Counted from the stretch's first letter, positions 1-6,496 are shown. The stretch: DNA of 9,553 bases from Clostridiales bacterium (GCA_004557655.1 SFGJ01000044.1:1-9553), one strand, 5' to 3'. Notes: a model not told the origin generated them from the sequence alone. A program made the numbers and translations.

Positions 1-2109
1 TGCATTTGAATCGCAGCGTGAGCAATCGAACCAGTAAATGTTATGCTCTGTACATTTTGAAGCTGCAGTCTTCAAATGAGCGTCGTCCTCAAACTTTTGG
101 GTGTAATCGTGTCCGAGTGCAGAACCGGATGTGAAGGTCTCAGTTCCTTTTGCACCACATTCGCAGCTCTTGTAGTAAACAGCCGCTGCTGTGCAGGTGG
201 CGGCAGATTTCAAATACTGTTCCTCAGCTTTTTCCTGTGTAAAGCTATGATCACCCAATCCACCGTATCTGCCGCCGCAGTCGGGGCATTTTGCACGCTC
301 CATGCAGGTTGCTGTGCCGCCGGAGCAGTTAAAAGTTTCACTAACTTGACAGCTTGAATTCTGGCATTTGTGACTATGCGTTCCGTTACTGTTGGATGTC
401 CACGAAGTCCAGTTGTGGCTCTGCGCCGCCGCCTTTATCGTATATCCGCATTCACAGATGACCGCGGTTGTGCAGTCTCCGTCATCCGCGCCGCTGTGTG
501 CGTCGTAGCCTTGCTTCTCGGCATCATTAGTCACATCGCAACCGGCGGCAGTGCATTCATGCCAGTGATGTGTGCCGTCCGTTGTCCACTCCGTTGACCA
601 GTTGTGAGTGTGGGAGCGCTTTGCCAGCACCAGCCGGTACTGGCTGTTCTGCTTGACATAGGCGTCCGGATCGTCTGCAAAGAAATAGCTTGTATAGTCT
701 GGGAAAAACACACCGGAGAACGCAACGGGGTAATTTGTACTCTCGGTAGTAATACCAACGGACGCGCCGTCGGTCATCATATGATCAATGGACAGGGACA
801 GCGTTTTCCCGCTCTTCAGGTAAATGTTGTTTGCCTTGCCGGACACGGTGTTGTCCTTTACCACGGGATTGCCGCTGATGTTCAATTTGCCTTGTTCGCT
901 GCTGTCACCCTCTTCGTAAAAATACACAGCGCCTCCGTTGCCGGTGGCTTTGTTGCCGGAGATTTCGCCGCCGCTCATATTCAGGGTGCACTGAGCCGAA
1001 TCCCCAAAGATTTTATCGGGTTCCAGATAGATTGCGCCGCCGTTCACGGCTTCATTCCCGGTGATCGTGCCGCCGGAGAAGTTGAAAGTAGAGTTTTCGC
1101 CATACATATACACCGCTCCGCCTTTTTCCGTAGCCGTGTTATTGCTAATCGTGCCGCCGGTCATGGTCATCTGGCTGTAATAGTCCAGATTAATCGCACC
1201 GCCGTCCACGGCTTTATTCCCGGTGATCGTGCCGTTGGAAAAGGTGAAGGTGGAGTTGTATAAACTTATTGCACCGCCGTCCCAGGTGCTGGCTTCATTC
1301 CCGGTGATCGTGCCGCCGCTCATGGTCATCTGACCGTCAAAGTTCAGACAGATCGCACCGCCGAATTTGCTGGCTTTATTGTTGGAAATCGTGCCGCCGT
1401 AGATATTTACGCTGCCACAATAGACCGCATAAATCGCGCCGCCGTTAGCGGCACTATTGTTGGAAATCGTGCCGCCGTAGAGATTCACAGTGCCGCTCTC
1501 TTTGCTCTTAGACTTACCGTTTAAGAAGATGGCGCCGCCATTGACTTTGGCTCTATTGCCTGAAATTTCGCCGCCGTACATATTAAAGATGCAGTTGACG
1601 TCGTCCAGTGCGATGGCGCCGCCGCCACCGTTTCCACTGGCATAGCCGCCGGTGATTTTTCCGCCGTACATATCCATCGTACTGTTATAAAGGTAAATTC
1701 CTGTTCCGCCCCAGCCGGTGGTTGCGGCCTTGATGGTGCCGCCGCCCGCGCAGTCGCAGAGGATGAGATGTGAATTCTCCTTCACCACAATCTTATTGGT
1801 ACCGTTGCATGCAAAGGTCTTGCCGTTCAGGCACAAATACAGCGTCTTTCCGCCTGTTATTTCCAAGTTGCTCTGGATCCTGACGTTATCCGTCAGGTAG
1901 ACATAGGCGGTGTTATCATCACCATAGTCGATAGCAGAAGTGCCGTCCCACGGCTGATATGTCACATCCGTATGGCTCGTGTGGTTGCCCACATCGGTAT
2001 TGCCGCCGCAGATGCAATGGGTGTGGCTCTCCGCCGCCAATGCAGCCGTCGGCAGCAGCCCCGCCAGCATCACGCAACACAGCAGGATGCTTACAATCCG
2101 TTTTTTCAT
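1..2109 (-). CDS. Secreted right-handed beta-helix surface protein, partial (C-terminus beyond window)
   Basis: The frame is open from ATG at 2109 to the window edge, giving 703 residues without a stop. Residues 1-26 form a signal peptide (MKKR, a hydrophobic core, cleavage near ALAA|ES), so the protein is exported. A segment with the pattern GGKTLYLCLNGK (about residues 85-97) leads into nine glycine-rich rungs of the type GGTISNNxA or GGEISGNxA, each followed by GGAIY-like residues, at about residues 150-395. The spacing is near 27 residues, as in parallel beta-helix adhesins. From about residue 500 the chain changes to repeats rich in Cys, His and Trp (for example SHTHNWS, WHECTAAGC, CTAAAVYYKSCECG), common in Clostridia surface proteins. 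A strong ribosome site (GGGAGGA) sits 6 bases before the ATG. The role is probably adhesion or cell-surface interaction, which is inferred. No sortase motif or cell-wall anchor is visible because the end is missing. Confidence 0.85.
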   Translation of the reverse strand, partial: MKKRIVSILLCCVMLAGLLPTAALAAESHTHCICGGNTDVGNHTSHTDVTYQPWDGTSAIDYGDDNTAYVYLTDNVRIQSNLEITGGKTLYLCLNGKTFACNGTNKIVVKENSHLILCDCAGGGTIKAATTGWGGTGIYLYNSTMDMYGGKITGGYASGNGGGGAIALDDVNCIFNMYGGEISGNRAKVNGGAIFLNGKSKSKESGTVNLYGGTISNNSAANGGAIYAVYCGSVNIYGGTISNNKASKFGGAICLNFDGQMTMSGGTITGNEASTWDGGAISLYNSTFTFSNGTITGNKAVDGGAINLDYYSQMTMTGGTISNNTATEKGGAVYMYGENSTFNFSGGTITGNEAVNGGAIYLEPDKIFGDSAQCTLNMSGGEISGNKATGNGGAVYFYEEGDSSEQGKLNISGNPVVKDNTVSGKANNIYLKSGKTLSLSIDHMMTDGASVGITTESTNYPVAFSGVFFPDYTSYFFADDPDAYVKQNSQYRLVLAKRSHTHNWSTEWTTDGTHHWHECTAAGCDVTNDAEKQGYDAHSGADDGDCTTAVICECGYTIKAAAQSHNWTSWTSNSNGTHSHKCQNSSCQVSETFNCSGGTATCMERAKCPDCGGRYGGLGDHSFTQEKAEEQYLKSAATCTAAAVYYKSCECGAKGTETFTSGSALGHDYTQKFEDDAHLKTAASKCTEHNIYWFDCSRCDSNA

Positions 2110-2115
2110 TGTGTG

Positions 2116-2122
2116 TCCTCCC
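2116..2122 (-). promoter_or_regulatory. Ribosome binding site of the beta-helix protein
   Basis: GGGAGGA on the minus strand, 6 bases before the ATG at 2109. It fixes the start, which is followed at once by a clean signal peptide. No separate promoter is evident between here and the upstream regulator remnant, so the gene may be read from the promoter at 2508-2536. Confidence 0.75.
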
Positions 2123-2168
2123 TTTCTCCCGCGCAGTTTTCTGCGGGACCTGCTTTTCGTTCTCCACA

Positions 2169-2469
2169 TTATTTCTCCGGCGGCAGCAGACCGTCCGGGG
2201 AAAACTCATAGCGCATGGCAAGCCGGCGGAAGTGCGGCGCCCGCAACGCTTCTGGCCATGCCGAACTGGTTTTCAAACATGAAGTTCACCAGCTCCAGCA
2301 AAACGCCGTCCTTGCTGCGGAAAAGGTTCTGAAAACTGCCGGAGGAGACCTGCACCTCCTTGAAAATCTGCAGCATGATCGTGCGCCGGTATCCGTTTTC
2401 CAGAAACAGTCGGACACAAGCCTGCAGGATCCGCTTTTCCGTCTGAAGCCCGTCGCTTCGTACTGCCAA
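2169..2469 (-). pseudogene. TetR/AcrR-family regulator with internal deletion
   Basis: TTG at 2469, preceded by an AGGGGGTG ribosome site, opens an 87-residue frame ending at 2206. Residues 8-55 carry a TetR N-terminal DNA-binding domain: LQTEKRILQACVRLFLENGY, then the helix-turn-helix and FQNLFRSKDGVLLELV. Family members usually have about 190-220 residues, with a ligand-binding domain that is missing here. After residue 80 (ALPP) the frame runs out. In another frame, 2216-2169 encodes MRYEFSPDGLLPPEK followed by a stop, which looks like the original C-terminus. The simplest reading is an internal deletion that removed the ligand-binding core and shifted the frame. Promoter and operator upstream are intact, so an 87-residue DNA-binding fragment could still be made. 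TetR identity is fairly sure; the interpretation of the C-terminal remnant is inferred. Confidence 0.72.
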
Positions 2470-2492
2470 TTATTCACCCCCTACCCAGCGAT

Positions 2493-2508
2493 TTGGTTTG
2501 TAAACCAA
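2493..2508. promoter_or_regulatory. Palindromic operator, probably for the TetR-type regulator
   Basis: TTGGTTTGTAAACCAA is a perfect inverted repeat of 7-base arms around a central GT. It touches the minus-strand -10 box and lies between it and the ribosome site of the tetR-like remnant. This is where an autoregulating TetR repressor normally binds. Binding is inferred from position and symmetry. Confidence 0.65.
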
Positions 2509-2536
2509 TTATAGCAGATGTGCGTCCGTTTTTCAA
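2508..2536 (-). promoter_or_regulatory. Sigma-A-type promoter of the tetR remnant (and possibly the beta-helix gene)
   Basis: On the minus strand TTGAAA (2531-2536) and a perfect TATAAT (2508-2513) are separated by 17 bases. The start point would fall within the palindrome 2493-2508. It is the only good promoter seen upstream of both the regulator and the beta-helix protein gene. Confidence 0.7.
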
Positions 2537-3068
2537 GATGAGGACAGTGGATATTTCAAAAAAAATTGTAAGGCAGTATCGTGCGAAATGAAGGGAAAAA
2601 TAACTCTTTATATGATAAATAAGGAGGAATTTCAATCGTTTCCGGCGCACAGACTTAGAGGAGAAAGTTCATTGGTCCCTTATGGCTACCGCCGAGTGCA
2701 GCTATTTTGTCGATCAGCTCTGCTGCCTTTGTCGCAAAAGCTCAGGGAGCTTCAGCATCTTATATTTCTGCCAATTTTCCTGCGCCATGTGCAAGTTATA
2801 ATCTATCACCAAATATTGCAGGAAAAATCCTGTCGATTTACAAAGACTTCCTTTCACTTTACGCGACGCCTCTGGTCTATTTCGTATTCAAATCCCATCG
2901 AGTGCTGTTTTGTCAACTTCTTTGCTCTGTAGAGAAACGCAAAAAATAACGCGCTCATTTTGCCCACAGAACGCAAAAAGAGGGGCTGGCGCGGCCTCAA
3001 TGACCGTTCCAACGCCTGTTTTGGCGGTATTTTCCTATATTGAGGGCTATTCTGCCTCTGAAAACATG
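2537..3068. other. Non-coding or decayed stretch
   Basis: No convincing gene. Two overlapping plus-strand frames near 2588-2949 have no recognisable domain and no well-placed ribosome site. A strong Shine-Dalgarno-like AAGGAGGA (2621-2628) is followed by no ATG, GTG or TTG at a usable distance; the nearest triplet is ATC, so a start codon may have been lost. The 10-mer AACGCAAAAA occurs twice (2936-2945 and 2970-2979). The stretch probably holds remnants of older genes, but I cannot name them. Confidence 0.4.
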
Positions 3069-3102
3069 AAAAAGCCTCTCTTGTCTTGGTAGACAAAAGA
3101 GG
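3069..3102 (-). terminator. Rho-independent terminator of the tRNA-Arg locus
   Basis: CCTCTTTTGTC pairs with GACAAGAGAGG (11 positions, one G-T) around a 6-base loop. A run of five T follows on the minus strand. It begins about 10 bases after the tRNA 3' end, as expected for the native tRNA terminator. The plus-strand side has TTTCTTTC, so it may act in both directions. Confidence 0.8.
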
Positions 3103-3111
3103 TTTCTTTCG

Positions 3112-3156
3112 TGGCACGCCGTGAGGGATTCGAACCCCCGGCCTTCTGGTCCGTAG
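3112..3156 (-). pseudogene. 3' half of tRNA-Arg(ACG), truncated at the anticodon loop; likely attachment site
   Basis: On the minus strand the loop CTACGGA and the 3' anticodon strand CCAGA are followed by variable loop AGGCC. Then come T stem GGGGG, T loop TTCGAAT, T stem CCCTC, acceptor strand ACGGCGT, discriminator G and CCA. Every element has the standard tRNA length. The anticodon reads ACG, giving arginine. Upstream of the loop the bases (ACAAC) cannot pair with CCAGA, and no D arm or 5' acceptor strand is present, so the gene is only a half. Tyrosine integrases commonly cross over in the anticodon loop, which would leave just this fragment with its own terminator. I infer a displaced attachment site, with the element extending toward higher coordinates. 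A protein-like plus-strand frame here (ARREGFEPPAFWSV) is a shadow of the tRNA. Confidence 0.75.
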
Positions 3157-3298
3157 GTTGTCTCAAGCACAAATCGAAGCCATTTCGGCTCCGATTTGCG
3201 CTTTTTACCACCATTCGTTCGGCGGATTTTCCGTTGTTTCCGCCCAGCCCTGCCTGCTCCGGTTCCGTTCTGGGTCAAAAGTGGGTCAAGGAGCCACA
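3157..3298. other. Element-edge intergenic region
   Basis: DNA between the tRNA scar and the promoter of the helicase stub. It contains the hairpin listed separately and two GGGTCAA repeats (3271-3277 and 3282-3288), 11 bases apart, which could be recombinase arm sites. No gene with a ribosome site is seen on either strand, and no integrase is present here. Confidence 0.4.
3167..3206 (+). terminator. Strong hairpin with T tail just inside the tRNA junction
   Basis: Bases 3167-3181 pair with 3187-3201 at 13 of 15 positions around the 5-base loop ATTTC, and TTTTT follows. On the plus strand this has the form of a rho-independent terminator. It sits 11 bases from the truncated tRNA, so it may end transcription at the element's edge, or it may be part of an arm-type recombination site. 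No gene reading into it from the left was found. Confidence 0.55.
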
Positions 3299-3327
3299 TT
3301 GCACAAACTGATAGAGTATGATAAAAT
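3299..3327 (+). promoter_or_regulatory. Promoter of the DUF4011-like stub
   Basis: TTGCAC (3299-3304) and TAAAAT (3322-3327) are spaced by 17 bases. An overlapping TATGAT at 3317-3322 is an alternative -10. It lies about 35 bases before the GTG start at 3363, which has its own GGAGG site. Confidence 0.5.
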
Positions 3328-3362
3328 ATCACAAAAATAAAAGTGCGGTTGGAGGATATCTT

Positions 3363-3872
3363 GTGGATACAAAGAAGCTGGATAAGTGGGCTGATTTGCT
3401 GCTGGATACAGGAAAACGCAATAATCTAATCAATTTTAAAGATACGCGAGCTTCAACCGTGGAGGTGTTGCTCCCGTCTTCTGATGTGCTGTTTGAGAAA
3501 GTGGACGGGACCGCTTCTTTTGAGGTCTTCGATCCCAAAATTGTCGAAGAAGATGATGACACGGAAGAATCCTATGCGCCAGAGCAGTTGCAAATCGGGG
3601 CACCGGAAGAGTCTTCTGAACCGGAGCAGTTGCAGATTGAGGTGTCAGAAAAGGCCGATGCTTCTGGCAGCAAAGCTGCATTTTTGGCTCAATATTCCGG
3701 TAAAATCAAGCGGCAGAATCAAATCCTACTTTATAATGCCGCAACGAATCCACTTACTGCCGTAAAAAACATTGATAAGAAGGCGCGGGAGTTCATTGAA
3801 GAAACCGGTGTCAATGTTGCGTACATGGCGTTTGGTCAGGAATACTCAGGTATAAGAATTGCTTTGTGGTAA
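3363..3872 (+). pseudogene. N-terminal fragment of a DUF4011-type helicase
   Basis: The start is GTG at 3363, 7 bases after GGAGG (3351-3355); an ATG at 3318 has no ribosome site and lies on the promoter. The product is 169 residues. It opens MDTKKLDKWADLLLDTGKRN followed by NLINFKDTRASTVEVLLPS, the N-terminal signature I associate with DUF4011 proteins, large superfamily-1 helicase-like proteins usually well above 1000 residues. An acidic linker holds PEQLQI twice. The frame then runs KIKRQNQILLYNAATNPLTA to VAYMAFG, where family members continue into the rest of DUF4011. Here it ends after 11 unrelated residues (QEYSGIRIALW). None of the helicase motifs remain. Related full-length proteins occur in defence islands and on mobile elements, which fits the tRNA scar next door. 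The stub is probably inactive. Assignment to DUF4011 is from memory of the family pattern. Confidence 0.72.
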
Positions 3873-3932
3873 GGAACTTTAGTTTCCCATTAGAATAATT
3901 TGTGACTGTGATAGCTCTCTGCAGCAAAGAAA

Positions 3933-3961
3933 TTGACTTCCTTAGCGAAATAGTATATACT
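3933..3961 (+). promoter_or_regulatory. Promoter of the HD phosphohydrolase gene
   Basis: TTGACT (3933-3938) and TATACT (3956-3961) are separated by exactly 17 bases. The start point would be near 3968, giving a leader of about 40 bases to the ATG at 4007. This places the in-frame GTG at 3902 upstream of transcription, so it cannot be the start from this promoter. Confidence 0.7.
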
Positions 3962-4006
3962 CTAGAGATGCATGGAGCATTTATCTATATAGGGGGTACT
4001 CTTTTG

Positions 4007-5701
4007 ATGAATTCCGAAAAAACGATTCGTGATCCGATGTATGGCTATATCACTATTGAATCCCCATTTGCACAATTGATAGACACAGAAGAATTTCAAA
4101 GATTAAGGAATATCCGTCAAACTGGGTATCAATCATTGTATCCAAGCGCTTTGCATAACCGGTTTGTTCACTCTCTGGGAGTTTTCTATTTGGGGAAAAA
4201 AGCACTTGAATACTTCGAAAAGAATACTAACATACAGGATGAACCATTCGCTGATTGGGATGAGATCCGTAGGACATTCTTAACGGCGTGTCTACTGCAT
4301 GATGTCGGGCATTCCCCTTTTTCTCATACTGGGGAGGACTACTATGTCAAGGGATGTGATTTTGAAGAAGAATATGCGAAAATGATGCATCGACCTGATG
4401 ATTGGAAGAATTGGGTTCCTATCAATGCTAACGAATCGAAAGTAAAGCGCTTTTTCGTTGATCTTTCCCAAAGCAAAGATGGCACTGGAAAATCCCATGA
4501 AGCTATGAGTACACTGTTGGGGATTGAATTGTGCAGGTGCTATCATGTACAAATTGATGAAGATTTGTTTGTACGAGCCATTATTGGTTTGAAATATCAG
4601 GAGGATTTTCATTCTTCGGACAAGAGGCAGGTAGTAAAAAATGCAATGATTTCTCTGCTTAACGGAAATCTTCTTGATGTAGATAAGTTGGATTATGTCC
4701 TCAGAGATGCCTATGTGACCGGATACAATAGCTTGACACTGGATTTAGAACGCCTGCTTGCTGGCTATACCATTGTAGAAACAGTTGATCACACATATGA
4801 AGTCGCATTTAAAAAAGGGGCATTAAGCGTAATCGAAAATGTCATCTATGCGAACGATTTGGAGCGTCGTTGGATCCAAAACCATCCCGCAATTCTATAT
4901 GACTGCTGGTTGATTGACGGCCTTCTTGGTAAATTTGACACCGCCGCCAAGGAAGAATTCGTAAAAGTAGAATTAATCGAGGGTGCAGAAGAACCTCAAT
5001 TCTTGCCAATACCAACAATTTATACGAAAGAAGCCCTGTCGTCTAGAGGAATTTCAAATGGCACGTGCAAACTAAGACTTCTTTGTGATGATGATATTAT
5101 TTGCTATGCCAAAAATATCGATAACTCCTTCTTCAGCAAACAGTATTTTGCGCGACACCTAAGGTATAAACCCTTGTGGAAAACAGAGGCATCTTTTGAT
5201 CATTTAACAAATGGCGTGTTTGGGGATAAACTCTTGGTCGAAATCTCCAAATCTCTTCAACGGTTAATCGGGCTTGGAGAGACTTCGAATGGAATCCTTA
5301 TAAACAGTTCTTTTGTGTCTGGTCTAAAAGATCAATTAAAAAAGGCAAATGAGAACCATATAAAATCGGATTCATATCAACAGGCACTGGACATATGCAA
5401 TATCTTTTCTGCTTTCCAGGAGGAAGAGAGGCTCAAGGACTTTGAATTTGTAGTCCTCTTCACCAGGAAATTTCAAACTGCCTATAGAAAAACCGGAGAC
5501 TTGGATAACATGAAAATCGAATTGGAAACAGGATTGGTCCCATTAAATGATGTTATTTCTGTTCAGGCAAAAGGTGCCAGCCAAAGTAGCAAATTGGATT
5601 TGTTCTATGTGTATACTACTGCTCAGAACATTGGAAACAGGGTAGACATGGGAAAACGTTTTATTGACTGCTTACGGCGCAACTATAGAAGTTCACTATA
5701 A
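4007..5701 (+). CDS. SAMHD1-like HD-domain phosphohydrolase
   Basis: ATG at 4007 follows AGGGGG (3991-3996) by 10 bases and a promoter at 3933-3961. The frame is open from 3902, but that start precedes the promoter. The product has 564 residues. Residues 7-60 (TIRDPMYGYI, EEFQRLRNIRQ, NRFVHSLGV) and LLHDVGHSPFSH form an HD domain. By alignment with human SAMHD1 the metal ligands are H55, H98-D99 and D226 (SAMHD1 H167, H206-D207, D311). The following K227, Y230 and D234 match SAMHD1 K312, Y315 and D319, which contact nucleotide. The second half is helical with RHLRYKPLWKT and has no domain I can name. The family hydrolyses dNTPs or other nucleotides in the cytoplasm; the substrate here is unknown. 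No signal peptide or membrane segment is seen. It lies alone, A+T-richer than the right-hand operon, between a broken helicase and a convergent small gene. Antiviral dNTP depletion is possible but inferred. Confidence 0.88.
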   Translation: MNSEKTIRDPMYGYITIESPFAQLIDTEEFQRLRNIRQTGYQSLYPSALHNRFVHSLGVFYLGKKALEYFEKNTNIQDEPFADWDEIRRTFLTACLLHDVGHSPFSHTGEDYYVKGCDFEEEYAKMMHRPDDWKNWVPINANESKVKRFFVDLSQSKDGTGKSHEAMSTLLGIELCRCYHVQIDEDLFVRAIIGLKYQEDFHSSDKRQVVKNAMISLLNGNLLDVDKLDYVLRDAYVTGYNSLTLDLERLLAGYTIVETVDHTYEVAFKKGALSVIENVIYANDLERRWIQNHPAILYDCWLIDGLLGKFDTAAKEEFVKVELIEGAEEPQFLPIPTIYTKEALSSRGISNGTCKLRLLCDDDIICYAKNIDNSFFSKQYFARHLRYKPLWKTEASFDHLTNGVFGDKLLVEISKSLQRLIGLGETSNGILINSSFVSGLKDQLKKANENHIKSDSYQQALDICNIFSAFQEEERLKDFEFVVLFTRKFQTAYRKTGDLDNMKIELETGLVPLNDVISVQAKGASQSSKLDLFYVYTTAQNIGNRVDMGKRFIDCLRRNYRSSL

Positions 5702-5706
5702 ATGAT

Positions 5707-5733
5707 AAAAGGCAGGAGATAATCTCTCCTGCC
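5707..5733. terminator. Bidirectional terminator between convergent genes
   Basis: GGCAGGAGA (5711-5719) and TCTCCTGCC (5725-5733) form a perfect 9-base stem with a 5-base loop. The minus strand has TTTT after the stem; the plus strand has TTCGTC, a weaker tail. It lies 9 bases after the HD gene stop and 4 bases after the stop of the convergent gene, so it serves both. Confidence 0.85.
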
Positions 5734-5737
5734 TTCG

Positions 5738-6085
5738 TCATCTTACTGCAAATTGAACATGTTCTAAAGCTCCGAGGATATCTACAGGGAGGTAACCGAC
5801 AAAGCGATTCTCAAGATCTGTAATAGTAGTGTCTTTTTGTATAAAAATCGCCGGATTGCCATCAATCTCCTCACACTTGAAATAGTCAGAAAAATCAAAA
5901 ATAGCAGTTGAAATACTGCTTCCAGACGTCAAGATAACAGCATCTAGCCCTTTTTCATTGAAAGAAGATTGAATTTTAACCCCTATCTCGCGCAAACGTT
6001 CAAATGTGATAAAGTCCGTTCCTCTTCGTTTCAAAGCAATCAATGCGTTGGCCATCACATACTCTGCACCAACAAACGTATTCAT
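5738..6085 (-). CDS. Small protein of unknown function, 115 residues
   Basis: ATG at 6085 follows GGAGGAG (6095-6101) by 9 bases. A longer 135-residue frame from 6145 would begin on the promoter's -10 boxes, so the shorter start is preferred. I do not recognise the family. The chain is soluble, with no signal peptide or membrane helix. It begins with a helical stretch (VGAEYVMANALIALKRRG), continues with ITFERLREIGVKIQSSFNEK, which could be a winged-helix-like unit, and then has alternating strands (LDAVILTSGSSISTAIFDFS, PAIFIQKD). The end is FVGYLPVDILGALEHVQFAV. It converges on the HD gene across a shared terminator and has its own promoter, so it is not in an operon with it. It could regulate the locus or be independent cargo; the sequence does not decide. 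Confidence 0.75.
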   Translation of the reverse strand: MNTFVGAEYVMANALIALKRRGTDFITFERLREIGVKIQSSFNEKGLDAVILTSGSSISTAIFDFSDYFKCEEIDGNPAIFIQKDTTITDLENRFVGYLPVDILGALEHVQFAVR

Positions 6086-6143
6086 TATAATACACTCCTC
6101 CACCGTTGTCTTTAACCTCATACTTGCTTTTTTAAGGATACTC

Positions 6144-6175
6144 ATTATATTATAAAAAATTCAAAGTAAAGTCAA
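6144..6175 (-). promoter_or_regulatory. Promoter of the 115-residue protein gene
   Basis: On the minus strand TTGACT (6170-6175) is followed by two overlapping TATAAT boxes at 6149-6154 and 6144-6149, with spacers of 15 and 20 bases. TAATAT at 17 bases is a compromise. Both boxes match the consensus perfectly, so a promoter is likely, although the exact spacing is uncertain. Confidence 0.55.
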
Positions 6176-6420
6176 CCATTACGCAAGATTTTTACCAACA
6201 TTTTTTATAATCCTAAGCTTCTTCAATACTGCTTACTATCACTAAGGGAATGTGAGAACTCTTTTAGCGTACTCAGGCAGAATCTCAAAAGCCTACACCA
6301 CTCCAAAAAACAAGAAAACCCCTTCGCTGAAGTTTGTTCTTTTATTATTGAATATGTCAATTGACGCAATTCCGCCACAACATTGGCACGGTTTTGCGAT
6401 TTCGGCGTAAATCCAAGTGT
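6176..6420. other. Intergenic region without a gene
   Basis: Upstream of the 115-residue gene's promoter I see no ribosome site with a convincing frame. A minus-strand frame at 6223-6618 has no start context or domain and crosses the hairpin at 6464-6487. The stretch probably contains insertion-sequence or gene remnants. Confidence 0.35.
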
Positions 6421-6422
6421 GC

Positions 6423-6496
6423 TATACTGTGTATGCTCAAAACTATGCCAAGGCGATACGAGTAACACCATCCTACGGGGTGGTGTTATTTTATTT
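6423..6496 (+). ncRNA. Possible small RNA or leader ending in a terminator-like hairpin
   Basis: TATACT (6423-6428) resembles a -10 box, but the -35 region is poor. About 35 bases on, AACACCATCC (6464-6473) pairs at all ten positions (one T-G) with GGGTGGTGTT (6478-6487). The loop is TACG, a UNCG-type stable tetraloop closed by C-G. ATTTTATTT follows. The hairpin itself is certain. That it ends a transcript of about 60 bases is inferred. It may be the terminator of a lost gene or a leader belonging to the neighbouring insertion sequence. Confidence 0.4.

Noticed and set aside
604..1263. 219-codon open frame on the plus strand within the beta-helix gene
   Set aside because: It is the exact reverse complement frame of the repeat-rich minus-strand gene, and its repeats mirror the rungs. 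It has no ribosome site or domain.
1000..1700. Possible CRISPR array suggested by regularly spaced repeats
   Set aside because: The repeats are degenerate, in frame with coding sequence, and explained by the 27-residue beta-helix rungs; no constant repeat with unique spacers exists.
2588..2949. Two overlapping plus-strand frames of 114 and 80 codons
   Set aside because: No ribosome site at a usable distance, no domain, and odd composition; most likely chance frames in decayed DNA.
3111..3311. Plus-strand frame starting ARREGFEPPAFWSV
   Set aside because: The first part is antisense to the tRNA-Arg 3' half, a known kind of spurious protein, and the rest has no start context.
3902..4006. N-terminal extension of the HD protein from GTG at 3902
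   Set aside because: A TTGACT-17-TATACT promoter lies inside the extension, there is no ribosome site before the GTG, and the HD domain begins after the ATG at 4007.
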